Shown one piece after another: positions 1 to 14,274 of a stretch of 23,190 bases of DNA. The notes below the pieces were generated by a model that was not told the DNA's origin, did no database searches, and saw only the letters and a list, made by a program, of their open reading frames with translations. Within the stretch, counting starts at the first letter, position 1; every line of letters starts with the position of its first letter. Source of the stretch: Pelargonium cotyledonis (Eukaryota; Streptophyta; Magnoliopsida; Geraniales; Geraniaceae); contig JAYMTA010000906.1 of NCBI GenBank assembly GCA_036897625.1, positions 1 to 23,190 on the forward strand, read 5' to 3'. The translations under genes and the position numbers were made by a program.

Positions 1-516
1 CTTGGCTTAAGTTAAGCCAAAACAATATTAGACTTTTAATGTAAAGTGTGTAAATTCATGTTTTTTATCCTATTAGGCTTGAAAATTGGACAGCTTTGAA
101 TTCTTGACGTCCGCTTGTTCAAATACAAATTACAACTCTTCTGAGCGGCTTTAGATTCTCATGTTTATGTGTTCAAATACAAATTTTCAGTTCTAGTAGT
201 TATAAAGATATAGAACGTGACTTAAACATGTATGATACATATATTGGTGTTAGATGATTCTTTGTGAACTCTAACATGTTTAGTATAAAAGATTATAATT
301 TATAATTAAAAAAGTGCTTCCTCTGTCGCATGATAAATGCTCTATTTGTTTGTCATTTTTATCACATAATGAATCTTCCAAATTATGGAAGGTTTTATAT
401 ATTCATTAATTGCTACCAATCCTAACGTACAATTCAAAGTTTAATAAATAAAAACAGCTAAGCCTGTTGTGTTCTTGGTTCTTCCATTGTTGTGTTGTGT
501 GTAATTCGTTTCGATC
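1..516. other. AT-rich intergenic DNA left of the DUF295 pseudogene
   Basis: No coding region is recognisable. The stretch is AT-rich. It holds a 15-bp direct repeat (GTTCAAATACAAATT at 117-131 and 171-185, 54 bp apart) and a probable Stowaway-type MITE fragment around 316-385, listed separately. It probably includes the old promoter of the DUF295 pseudogene, but no convincing TATA box or transcription start can be assigned. Confidence 0.5.
316..385 (+). mobile_element. Probable truncated Stowaway-like MITE remnant
   Basis: The stretch starting CTTCCTCTGTCGCATGATAA and running on through an AAATGCTCTATTTG segment resembles the terminal part of plant Stowaway elements, whose ends typically read CTCCCTCCGTTTC followed by an AATAAGTG- or AAATGCT-type segment. 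No matching inverted end (GGAACGGAGGGAG type) is visible before the gene at 517, so at most one end survives. The assignment rests on recall of the family consensus; chance resemblance in AT-rich DNA is possible. Confidence 0.35.
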
Positions 517-1932
517 ATGAGATCACTTGTTAAGAATCAATGTCAATGGCCAGTTCAGCTCGGTCGTCGCGGCGGTACCAGATCTGCTCCGGCCGCCGGT
601 GGTGGTGGCCGATCATCATCTTTTGCTCCAATTAAGGTCACTTCTTCAACTTCCTTCCTCCCATGTTTGCAACGGTACATTGTCACTCTCAGCCTCTACA
701 AAACAATATACTGATCTTTCGCCTGTCCCGCCTCTCCGATCCTTGTCGTTATCATCACCACCGCCTCCTTGGCTTCTTGTTTCTTCGTCATATTTCAATC
801 ATCTCGATCAGAACCAAGAGCTACTCGATCACTATCCATATTGTTCTATCAGATAATAAAATTTTCAGACTCTGTCCCTTCTCAAATGCTCCTTCCATGG
901 GACGAGTTTTTCTTGCCGGAGGACACTGAGTTCTGTGGTACCTCGTTGCAAGGTTGGGTTTTTATTATGCACCCAAGAACCCAACAAATGTTTCTTATAA
1001 ATCCTCTTTTTCCATCAGACTCAATTGTCCCCCTCCCTCCCGTTCATCATTTTGATCCTACGGTGGGGGCGGGCTCTGTGTCCAAGTCCGCTACTTGGTC
1101 CTATAATGACAATCCTAATCTATCCATCCAATACGTCACTTGGACAAAAAGTTACAGATACATGTCTACTCATGAAGAAAACAATGCCGAGGAGAAGATA
1201 AAGTCTAATCCCAAATTTGCCATGTCTTCTGCTCCTTCGGATCCCACCTGCACTGTTCTGGTCCAAAACTATGGTGTTCTTAGGACACAAATCTTGGACC
1301 CGATTGAATGTACCAAATGTAACTTATTTTCATCAATGCTTTTATGTTCTTGATACCGCACGCTGTGCCGGGAAGGTTAATGTTGATGCGTGGAAATGGG
1401 AATCTGGCTCTCCTCAGCGTCAACGAACTGGACATTTTGAAGTTCCAGAACCCGTTACGGAGTGCAAGAGATATGCTGATTGTCAAGACCCCGGCGAACG
1501 GGAATGCGTTCACCGAGAATATCACGTGGAATCCTCGTCAGGTGATCTCTTGCTGGTTGAGATGTACTCTAAAGACGAGGAAGACAAAGAAGATGAATAC
1601 GAGGATCCTCCTGGCCTTCAATTTTTTGTGTTCAAGCTGAATTTTGCGGAGTGCAAATGGGAACATGTCAAGTCCTTATGGGCAATACCTATGGTTTTTG
1701 TGTTCCTGTTGGTAATCATCCGGAGCTCAAGCCAAACTGTATTTACTATAGTGCCGATGATGCAGAAACTATACTTTTGCCTATCACAGCGGCGTTACCC
1801 ATGGTGGTTGTGTTCGACATGGAGGACGGTATCATCCACCTACATCGTTTTACGCCGGATAATCATCAGAATTATGATCTCGTTACTCGCAAACATCCGT
1901 CAATTTGGTTACTCCCTAATCGAAATTGTTAA
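517..1932 (+). pseudogene. DUF295 (KIB/F-box-associated beta-propeller) gene, broken by several frameshifts
   Basis: Translations from all three plus-strand frames, taken in turn, give one DUF295-like protein. Frame 1 from ATG 517 gives a Ser/Arg/Gly-rich, transit-peptide-like N-terminus. Frame 2 (about 690-850) has the family's Pro-rich PPPPWLL entry. Frame 3 (about 855-915) has SDNKIFRL. Frame 1 (about 915-1265) has CGTSLQGWVFIM, FLINPLFP and CTVLVQNYG. Frame 2 (about 1285-1675) has KSWTRL, FYVLDTA and VESSSGDLLLVEMYSK. Frame 1 (about 1680-1932) has ELKPNCIYYSADD, VVFDMEDG and HPSIWLLPN before TAA. The frame changes fall near 655-700, 850-857, 900-925, 1265-1290 and 1676-1685. DUF295 genes are usually single-exon, and no GT-AG introns could explain such close shifts. 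Some family members have organellar targeting; the function of this copy is unknown and it probably makes no full protein. Scattered assembly indels are the alternative, but the other four genes are intact. Confidence 0.8.
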
Positions 1933-2406
1933 GTTTTTTTATGTTGCTAGCCGTTAAGTTTATGTGTTTGCTACTTCGTTTTGTCAGATGTTTCTGTTAT
2001 CTTATGTTGAAGGATGTTTGTGTTTGGATTGATGAACATTGACTTGTGCGATTCAACTCGATTATACTCCTAATAAGTAAGTAGTCACACAAAGCCGGGT
2101 AAAAATCTTACAGAACGGACACCGGAAATGATGATCCGAACCTTATTGCATCAAATACATAAACAAGTGTTTGATCTTTCTCTTATTGTGAAAAGAACCG
2201 AAACATAATAGCAAAACACATCATCTTTTTGTACCATCAGAAACCGAACTTAAATACCAAAACAAGCACTGCAATGTGCGTCCTCCTCTACCAACACCTT
2301 GATTCTTTATACATCAACAAACAAAAAAAATAGAGAACCAAGAGTTGCTGTTTCCAGGGAACTCACCTAGAAAACTTCAAAATTTTATGGTTGTTGAGGG
2401 TTCCAA
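1933..2406. other. Spacer between convergent genes, including the VHA-A 3' UTR
   Basis: This stretch lies between the end of the plus-strand DUF295 pseudogene and the stop codon of the minus-strand VHA-A gene. The right part should be the VHA-A 3' untranslated region; the exact poly(A) site cannot be fixed. I see no reading frame or RNA gene in it. Confidence 0.6.
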
Positions 2407-7552
<5,146 letters not shown>

Positions 7553-7800
7553 TTCTTCAAGATCTGATCGAACAAACTCAGTAATCGAAGGAAACAGAGA
7601 GAGATCGAATCGCTCGTTAGGGTTAGAGAGAAGCGAAATTCGGAGAAAATCGAAGGCTTCGACAGAGAAGAAACAGAAGAGAAGAGAAGTTGGAAGTTAT
7701 AGAGAGAGATGATTTGGGACTTGAGGAGCGAGAGAGCGCGTGGATCCACGCGCTGAATCGATTCTCTGTTGTGTGCTGTAACTGGACAATTTTTATTCTG
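7553..7800 (-). promoter_or_regulatory. VHA-A leader and proximal promoter
   Basis: The sequence just upstream of the VHA-A ATG is rich in pyrimidine (CTCTCT-type) runs on the transcribed strand, typical of plant 5' leaders. At its outer edge lies a perfect 20-bp palindrome (7735-7754). The region from 7801 outward turns sharply AT-rich. The transcription start cannot be fixed by eye. Confidence 0.5.
7735..7754. repeat. Perfect 20-bp palindrome in the VHA-A leader/promoter
   Basis: AGCGCGTGGATCCACGCGCT is its own reverse complement. The two arms contain CGTGG/CCACG, half of a G-box/ABRE-like core, in mirror orientation. It lies about 185 bp upstream of the VHA-A ATG. It could bind a dimeric transcription factor (bZIP, bHLH or CAMTA-type CGCG motif) or form a hairpin if transcribed. 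The palindrome is seen directly; its function is inference. Confidence 0.6.
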
Positions 7801-9392
7801 TCCATTTTTTAACATTATGTAAATTAATTATTTTATTTATACAAAAAAAAAATAGTACTGTATCTGTCTAGATTTATGTGGATTTGAGCTTAAAATACTT
7901 TATATTCTTCATAATTTTTTAATAAAATTATTATACAAATATATCAGAATAAAAGAACATAAAAAGTTGTATGCATTTGTAAGATATTATATTTTGTTTT
8001 GATTGATTCTCTTTCAACTTTTTACCAATACTATGTAGTAATACAAGAAAACCTTGAGAAAAAAAAAACAAACAAACAAACAATTTAAGATTAATACTGA
8101 GTTCATGCTAGTTTTTTTAAGTATCTAATGTAAAACCGATCCACAGAAAATGTAGATAGTGAGTTCTTGAGTTTTAGAACACAATGTATGATTTTTTTTT
8201 ACACCGCAATTGAGCCTACAAAATTGTGAGTTGAATTTCAAATACTCGTGAAATTTGGTCCAAATTTTCAAGTCTAATCTAACTAAAACTGTTTTATTGA
8301 TTAACAAGTTCTCATTTGAAATTGGACATGCCCTGTGTTTAGAATCGATAAATGATTTCATTTAAAACAGAAATTTGACTAGTAAATGATCTCATTTCTC
8401 AAAATTTTATTTCTTATCAGTATATTAATCAAATTAATAAAAATTTATTTTTAACTTTTTTTAGCATCATGTCAATGAACAATTCAATGAGAAACTAATG
8501 ACTATATTAATAAATTGATTCAATTACTAAAATAATGACAAAAATGAGGAATGAGCATGTGCAATGATGTTGTCATTGCATGTGTGTGAAGTTGATATGT
8601 AAATTTGTTGGTATATTAATTAATTTGAGTAGTGATGTGCATGAAGCCAAAGTCCAATTATTAGTGTTTGCTTTCTTATGGACCTAGATTGTTGTGTTGA
8701 TGGGCTTCTAAAACATCAAGGCCCATTGGGCCTCAAATAACTGTATCCAAAAAATACAAAAATGAACTTTCAAATATTCAATCTATATGGAGACAAAACA
8801 AACTCAACATTTTGGAGTGTCCCAAATCACTACTCTCAGCTATCATTTTCCATCTATTTCAGCAAACTCAAGAGTTAGAAGTACAAAAATAGCTACTGCT
8901 ATTTTAGCACTTCATAAGTTTAAGAATAGCTTGCAATTCGTGTCGTCATTAGGTTAGTCGGGGAAACGTCTGTGTGTGCTTCGTGTGTCTAACACAAACA
9001 GGACACAGCTATAAAATCATGAAGCCAAACACACTCAAGTCATGTCGTGTTAACGTTGACACTATTAACCATATGATTTCTGAGAGATCATCAAGCCTAT
9101 CAAATTTTGATCTTTATTCGAGAGGAGGAACGCGATTACTATGCGTGATTTAAACTATTACATTGACATTTGAAATGTTACATAATATTTTAGGCACTAT
9201 CTCCTTGAGTATAGGCTGCAAAGCCAACATACAATATGATACATATTAGCAACATCAACAAAGCACAGTTTCACAACGAAAACTCAGGAATTACCTTCTG
9301 TCCAATTCCCTCCGAATTCCGAACAAAAACCAGCTAATAGGTTTGATTAACATTAAGCGGCGATAGCTGGCGAAGCCTCATTTCCACCAAAC
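7801..9392. other. Intergenic DNA between VHA-A and the DUF1666 gene
   Basis: About 1.6 kb, strongly AT-rich at 7801-8700, with a poly-A/(CAAA)n run at about 8059-8083. No protein-coding region is recognisable. A paired TGGGCC/GGCCCA motif is at 8720-8732. The part at 8890-9180 contains GT/CG-rich words such as CATGTCGTGTTAACGTTGAC, which resemble degraded transposon sequence, but I cannot assign a family. The right end (below about 9392) is probably the DUF1666 3' UTR. Confidence 0.5.
8720..8732. promoter_or_regulatory. Paired site II (TCP-type) motif
   Basis: GGCCCATTGGGCC holds two head-to-head GGCCCA/TGGGCC site II motifs, known in plants as TCP-factor sites in promoters of housekeeping and ribosomal genes. 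A further TGGGCT lies about 20 bp to the left. It sits about 1.17 kb upstream of the VHA-A ATG, far for a core site II element, so its target gene is uncertain. Confidence 0.4.
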
Positions 9393-9499
9393 CTAGGGCA
9401 AATTGAAAATTAATTGGGTAAAGATCCCCCAAATTAAGCACACCTCTGTTAAAATTAATGTAACTAGAAGACAGAAGATGAGTGCTCTGTTCACCTTAC
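9393..9499 (-). other. Probable intron in the 3' UTR of the DUF1666 gene
   Basis: On the minus strand, 11 nt after the TAA stop, there is a strong donor CAAG|GTAAGG (intron starts at 9499). It is followed by a pyrimidine-rich acceptor TTTGCCCTAG|GTTTGG (exon resumes at 9392). The 107-nt spacing is typical for a plant intron. The junction would lie too close to the stop to trigger nonsense-mediated decay under the usual 50-55 nt rule. Predicted from splice signals only. Confidence 0.45.
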
Positions 9500-9509
9500 C
9501 TTGATGCTA

Positions 9510-11970
9510 TTAACAAGGGAAAAGGGCGGGCGAGGGGTCTCTTTGCAACTTTCCATTTGACAGATCCAACTTCTTCATCTTTTCTTCGCACCAGAACAAC
9601 TGCTCTTTACTGATTCTCGCCATTCTTAGAACCATGGATATGATTTTGACATCGATGAGGCCAAAAAAGAGCTGGATTTCCTCGTACTTTTGAGGCCAGG
9701 ACTTATTTTTCCCGCCTTTCTTCCATTTGCGCAGTTCCTTCAGTCTCACTCTTTTCTGTTCAATTTTAAGGATGATGGACAACATCATCATAATTCAAAA
9801 AGGAAATTTATATCATATTTATGACTACAAAATCATTTCTTCCAGCAAGAAATTATCAGTCCTATCAACATTGGCACAATCCCATTACTTTTTGAAATGA
9901 TTCTAAATGAGAGGCTAATGAGGTTTGACTCATGGCATTTTGTAAGGAGAAAGGGACCAAATAGATTGACATAGACTTGCCTTTTCTAGAGAATACCGGA
10001 CCTGTTGCAGAGGCGAAGAAATCTGGTTTTGATTACCAAACAGGTTAAGAAGAACATTTGATTTTCTCTTCCCCATCTTCAGGAAAAGGTGGAAAGTGAG
10101 AATCGAGCTCTCAATAACCCTTATGAGGTCCGGCGCATGAATGAGAAAATCTGATTTTTCTTCCTCAGTATCTTTTAGGTCTGATGCTGAAAAGACCATT
10201 GTAGCACATTAAGTTGATATTACAAGCATCCAATTCCAGGTTCCACATTCAAATTGATTCGAGTTAATGCATAATGTGAAATAGAAACAGTAAGATCAAG
10301 ATTTTCTGATGAAACCAAACATAAGAAATTTTACCTTTTATATTGGGAACCTGAAGCAATTTAGGTAAAACTTTCCTTGTGCGAGCATAAATTTCTGCCC
10401 TGACACCTTGTTCAAAAGGCTCATTCTCAATAAACCTTTGTAGTAAAACTAGAAACTGTTGGAACTGCTGTGCACTGTGATTGTAACAAGTGGGATTTTC
10501 TGGTTGGCATGAGATTTTTTGGCTTAGTTGAGTGTATTGGCAATGGAGTGCCTCCCAAGTTAAGCAAACTTGAGCAACATACGCTGTTTCCAAATCCTGA
10601 TAAGGGTTATACTCTTCCTGCTGCAGATGCTCAGTTTCTTCTTCGGGTTCTTCTAACTTTTTCAAAGAAAGGCAGCGAAAGGGAGATGTAAGCTTCTTAG
10701 ATGCAGATCTTGGTGAAGGAGTTGAGGGAGTTAGAGATCCTACAAGTAAACACTTCCATTGCCCATGAGTCTCAGAGGATGTAAAGAGCCTAAGACTACA
10801 TAAGATATAAGAATAGAACTGTTCATAACAAAAGAAGAAAATATGTACACCTAGAGAACACAATAGGCCATGCTCGTCTGTGGGTTAAAACTGATGTATT
10901 GTTCCAGCAGAGCATACATAACACAACAAAGTTGTTAGAGTGAAATAGTACGCTAAAACTTGCATTTTCCTACATTTATGAACTAGGATACCCAAGATGC
11001 ATTCTAGTGTATCCCACAGACTAGATTCATGAGAAGACACTTACTGAACAATCTATATATTAAGTTCATAATGAAATCATTAACATTCACACCCTCAAGA
11101 ATACTTCAATATCAATTTTGTGCACGATTCTTAAACCTCACTATGCTAATATTTAGACTTATAGACAACAGAATAAGCACAATGTATAAGTTTCAATTCT
11201 ACGTTGGTACTAGTAGTTCTAAAATTCTCACAAATAAGGACAGTTAGAGAACGAGCAGAACTCAAGTTTGTATGGGGTTGTTAAACTCAACCAGGTCTCG
11301 TGCTCTCTATCTCCAAATCCAATTAGGCTCATTTTTGGTTCCCAATATTAATCATTCCTCTTATTATATTATCCTTGTTTTACTATACTATAGTCTATAT
11401 AGGCGCATTTTGCTCTAGAAAGGATTCAACAGAAAATTACATTTGTAACACACGAATATGAAATAATCATGACAGTACAATATAAGAGGAAAGAGTGTAT
11501 TTGAGAGTAAGATGGCAAAAGACAAACATTTTACCAGTTTCATTTATCTGACGGGCACTTATTCGGTCAAAGAAAAGCATGTGTTCGCAGTACTTGTCGT
11601 ACACAGCATCAAAGCCAGACCACCATTGGCGACCTTCAGCTTCCACATCCCTCCACTCATCGGATATGGTCTCACCAACCTCTTCCTCTTCCTCATCATC
11701 TGGGCCTGACTCTTCTTCAGGAATCAACACAAGAAAGCTGTTTCTCCTCAGCTCTTTCAACCTCCTCTTCACCTCATTAGTGATAAAATCATCCTCATCA
11801 TCCTCATCATCAGTAGCAGGAGGATCAGGACTAGTTGTTTTACTCAAATTATTGGCTCCATTGTTGTCACTCTTGGGCTCCTCAGGCATAGGCACAGGCA
11901 TATCCTCAAATTTATTCTCTGGGTTAGGTTTGTGAGCTTTTCTAAACTTTTTTACTTTGAAAAAATCCAT
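9510..11970 (-). CDS. DUF1666 family protein (plant-specific, function unknown), 4 coding exons, 430 aa
   Basis: Coding exons on the minus strand: 11970-11535, 10739-10335, 10186-9981, 9755-9510 (1293 nt, phases consistent). The N-terminal third (1-145) starts MDFFKVKKFRKAHK and is charged. It has an Asp/Glu tract at 54-61, another around 85-97, and QWWSGFDAVYDKYCEHMLFFD at about 115-135. The link region (147-190) has SPRSASKKLTSPFRCLSLKK. The conserved DUF1666 block runs from about 193: ETAYVAQVCLTWEALHCQY (196-214), then ENEPFEQGVRAEIYARTRK, then DLIRVIESSILTFHLFLK in exon 3, and MVLRMARISKEQLFWCEEK near the C-terminus. It ends SPALFPC, a family-like terminus. Members have been labelled 'ribosomal protein L34Ae' without firm support; no enzyme motif is visible. 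ATG 11970 was chosen because no in-frame ATG lies between it and the preceding in-frame TAA. Intron 3 has a GC donor. Confidence 0.88.
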
Positions 11971-12560
11971 CTTCGCAAGCCCTTGTCCAAGTAAATCACA
12001 ACCAGACAATTACACTTACACTTGAGAGCTCAAGAATCAAACCAGAACACAAGAGTAAATTTCCATTCATGAACTCCACCAACTCCTACCTCAGCAATCT
12101 TAAGAACACCAACTGTGAAACCAAAAGCAATGATCAAGAAATCAGAGGCTTCACAACACAGTTTGGAGCTGAACAAAGCATCCAAAATCTCAAATTCTTT
12201 ATCAAAAAATGGAATCAAATACATAGTCACTTTGAATCAAACAAGAGATGAGAACCCAGAAGCCCAACTCTGGACTAGCAAGCTCAATAACAACAAAAAA
12301 CACTTCCTTTTCTTTTTTCCCCAAAAATTGAGCTCACAAACAACATGCAAAAATAAAAACAAACTAAAAAACTAACCTAGAAAGAGGACGAGATGGGTCG
12401 TCAAAAACCAGAAACAGCTCAAGAAATCAGCCAATCAAAAATGCTCAGTCACCAGAATCATTCGCATTTCACCGATCAAAAGCCGCAACATTGCTCCTCC
12501 GCAAATCAAGCGATGTGGATGAATGAAATGTGGAACCCTAACTCAGCTCAGTAATGTGAA
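11971..12560 (-). promoter_or_regulatory. DUF1666 gene 5' leader with probable leader intron and short uORF
   Basis: A good donor, TTTCTAG|GTTAGT, lies on the minus strand at 12376. Candidate acceptors downstream include GGTTTCACAG near 12113, so the leader probably contains an intron of about 260 nt or more. Upstream of the donor, ATG 12491 opens an 18-codon ORF ending in TGA at 12435. The transcription start is not visible, so it is uncertain whether this uORF is in the mRNA. Confidence 0.4.
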
Positions 12561-13069
12561 ATATTGGGAGCAAAGCAACAAATCGTCTGATTCTTTATAA
12601 TTATTTTTTTCGCAATTCTCAATGAAAATGAGTTGAATAATAGTATAAATTCTAAATAAACAAAAATCGGTTAATTATTTTTGGTGATCGAAATTGGGAA
12701 AATTGAAACGTTTTTTTTGTTTGGTAGCATTTGTATAATTTTCTCGGAAAATGGGATAGAGAGCGCGAGGCAGTGAAGAACAGTTGAGCATCGGACAGAG
12801 TAATTGTCAGAATCTGAGAGGGAGGAACCGGAGAGATGCCGTGCCCGGGAAAGTGTAATTTGATTATTAAATGACCTATTTGTCCTAATTAGGGACAGTG
12901 AAATGACGTATCTACCCTTGTCTTCTTTCTTCTTTTGGACAAATGGTATGGGCCTATATATTGGTCTTCTTTCCTTATTGGGCTGAGCTTATTGGACCTT
13001 GGCTTTTGTTTGGATATGGAAGAACCATGCAACATGTTTTTCAAAATTAGATGTAGCTCATGTAAAATA

Positions 13070-13286
13070 CTCCCAAAATGAGTTTTTTTGTTTTAATTGT
13101 GTTTTTGTTTTAAAATAAGTGTGTTGTTTCCTTTTCTAGTAAGTTAGTTATGCATGAATTGTCAATAATCCCCTTATAATAAGTTATTTAGAATCTCTCA
13201 CCACATGATCATAGGGATGTAATAGTAACTTCTCCTTAATTTTTCTCAAAATAGAAAGGAGGACACTCATTTTGGAACGGAGGGAG
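13070..13286. mobile_element. Stowaway-like MITE, 217 bp, with TA target duplication
   Basis: The right end reads, as reverse complement, CTCCCTCCGTTCCAAAATGA, a near-exact plant Stowaway (Tc1/mariner) terminus. The left end reads CTCCCAAAATGAGT, the same inverted repeat with about 8 bp missing after CTCCC. Both ends are flanked by TA (13068-13069 and 13287-13288), the expected target-site duplication. The interior is AT-rich, has no ORF, and includes a TTTTAAAATAAGTGTGTTG segment typical of the family. It is non-autonomous, and the damaged left repeat suggests it can no longer move. Confidence 0.85.
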
Positions 13287-13289
13287 TAC

Positions 13290-13790
13290 TTTCTCTAGTC
13301 CCGACGAATTGTTTGCAATTCGCAACCCGTTGTGAGCTTGTGACTTGTCTCTTGGACGCTCCTTCGAGTTTCAAGATTTCGCTTGTTTTATTTGACATCA
13401 CTTTCAAGACAGCAATGAAAATAAAAATTCTCGTTTTTGGGCGGCCAAATGACATCTCGAGGAAAAGTCCTCCTAGGAATACGACTTACAATGGACTTGA
13501 GTGAAGGCGCGATGCGATTGGGTGGAGTCTTGCCAAGTAGAGCCTAGTGTTACCAACATCAAGCCTTTGTAAGGCGAAAGAGAGTGCATGACAATAGTAA
13601 GGTCGGGGCACGACCAAGTGTTGTGATACCTTGTTTTTGTTGGTTGAGAAAGAGCGCAGATATTGATGCTGGCTAGTGAGCCAAATCTTTACACAGTAAC
13701 ACACACATGCATGTATACTCGAGCTTATTTGTTCTTGCCTATCTCGCTTTGCTTCTTTCAAGCTTCTTAAGCTTAACTATTCCGGTGAAC
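13290..13790. other. Unassigned block, richer in G+C than its flanks
   Basis: Between the MITE and the AT-rich reticulon promoter lies about 500 bp with noticeably higher G+C by eye. It contains words such as GAAGGCGCGATGCGATTGGG and GGTCGGGGCACGACC, the latter a short inverted repeat. ORFs here are short and match nothing I recognise. It could be a transposon or LTR fragment or an old gene remnant; I cannot decide. Confidence 0.35.
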
Positions 13791-14274
13791 ACAACTAAGG
13801 GTTAAATCTTGCATGTCCACTAAAAGAACTTTAGTAACCAATATGTTCAAACCAACGATATACTAAATTATATTCTTGTTGACCATTAGCAGCATTCATG
13901 GTGTTTGTCATTGATGACGTTCTATTGTCACTTTTCTAAATAGTTGTTTCATTGCAAACTAACATTGTTATAAAATGTTTGATATATTTAGTAGAGATCA
14001 ATCTCGAATAGTTATTTACACAACCTCAGTCTGTTAGTTCAAATGAGATCCTACCCATCCACGAAATAATAAGCAATTTTCATTGTAAATATATAATTTT
14101 AAAATCAAATTTAATACAAGCTAAATTCCATCATATTAATTAAAACGGTTTATTTTGAAAATTAGTTTAAAATTGGTTGGTTAGTTACATTTACTGGTAA
14201 AAAAAAAATGTTAACACAGGATTTGCAATTAGGAACTCGAAAACAAAAAAACAAAGTGAAGAAGAGAACAAAAA

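Larger units (their letters stand above)
12561..14274. other. Spacer between the divergent DUF1666 and reticulon genes
   Basis: About 1.7 kb that must hold both promoters. Near the DUF1666 side are TGACGT (12904-12909), TGGGCC (12949-12954) and TGGGCT (12979-12984), plausible bZIP and site II motifs. A Stowaway-like MITE occupies 13070-13286. Then comes a block of different composition (about 13290-13790), followed by AT-rich DNA up to the reticulon leader. No gene is recognisable. Confidence 0.5.

Noticed and set aside
11579-11935. Plus-strand Ser-rich ORF opposite DUF1666 exon 1
   Set aside because: It is the reverse strand of the Asp/Glu codon tracts (GAT/GAG read back as Ser/Leu codons); the minus-strand frame shows clear family conservation.
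11971-12009. Upstream extension of the DUF1666 protein
   Set aside because: The extension would need a TTG start; no in-frame ATG exists before the upstream stop, and the family-like N-terminus begins at the ATG at 11970.
12030-12230. Minus-strand ORF of 66 codons upstream of the DUF1666 start
   Set aside because: It lies in the probable leader intron or leader, matches no family, and is of a length expected by chance.
13313-13761. Protein-coding gene in the G+C-richer block
   Set aside because: ORFs on both strands are short, mutually overlapping and without motif or splice-supported extension.
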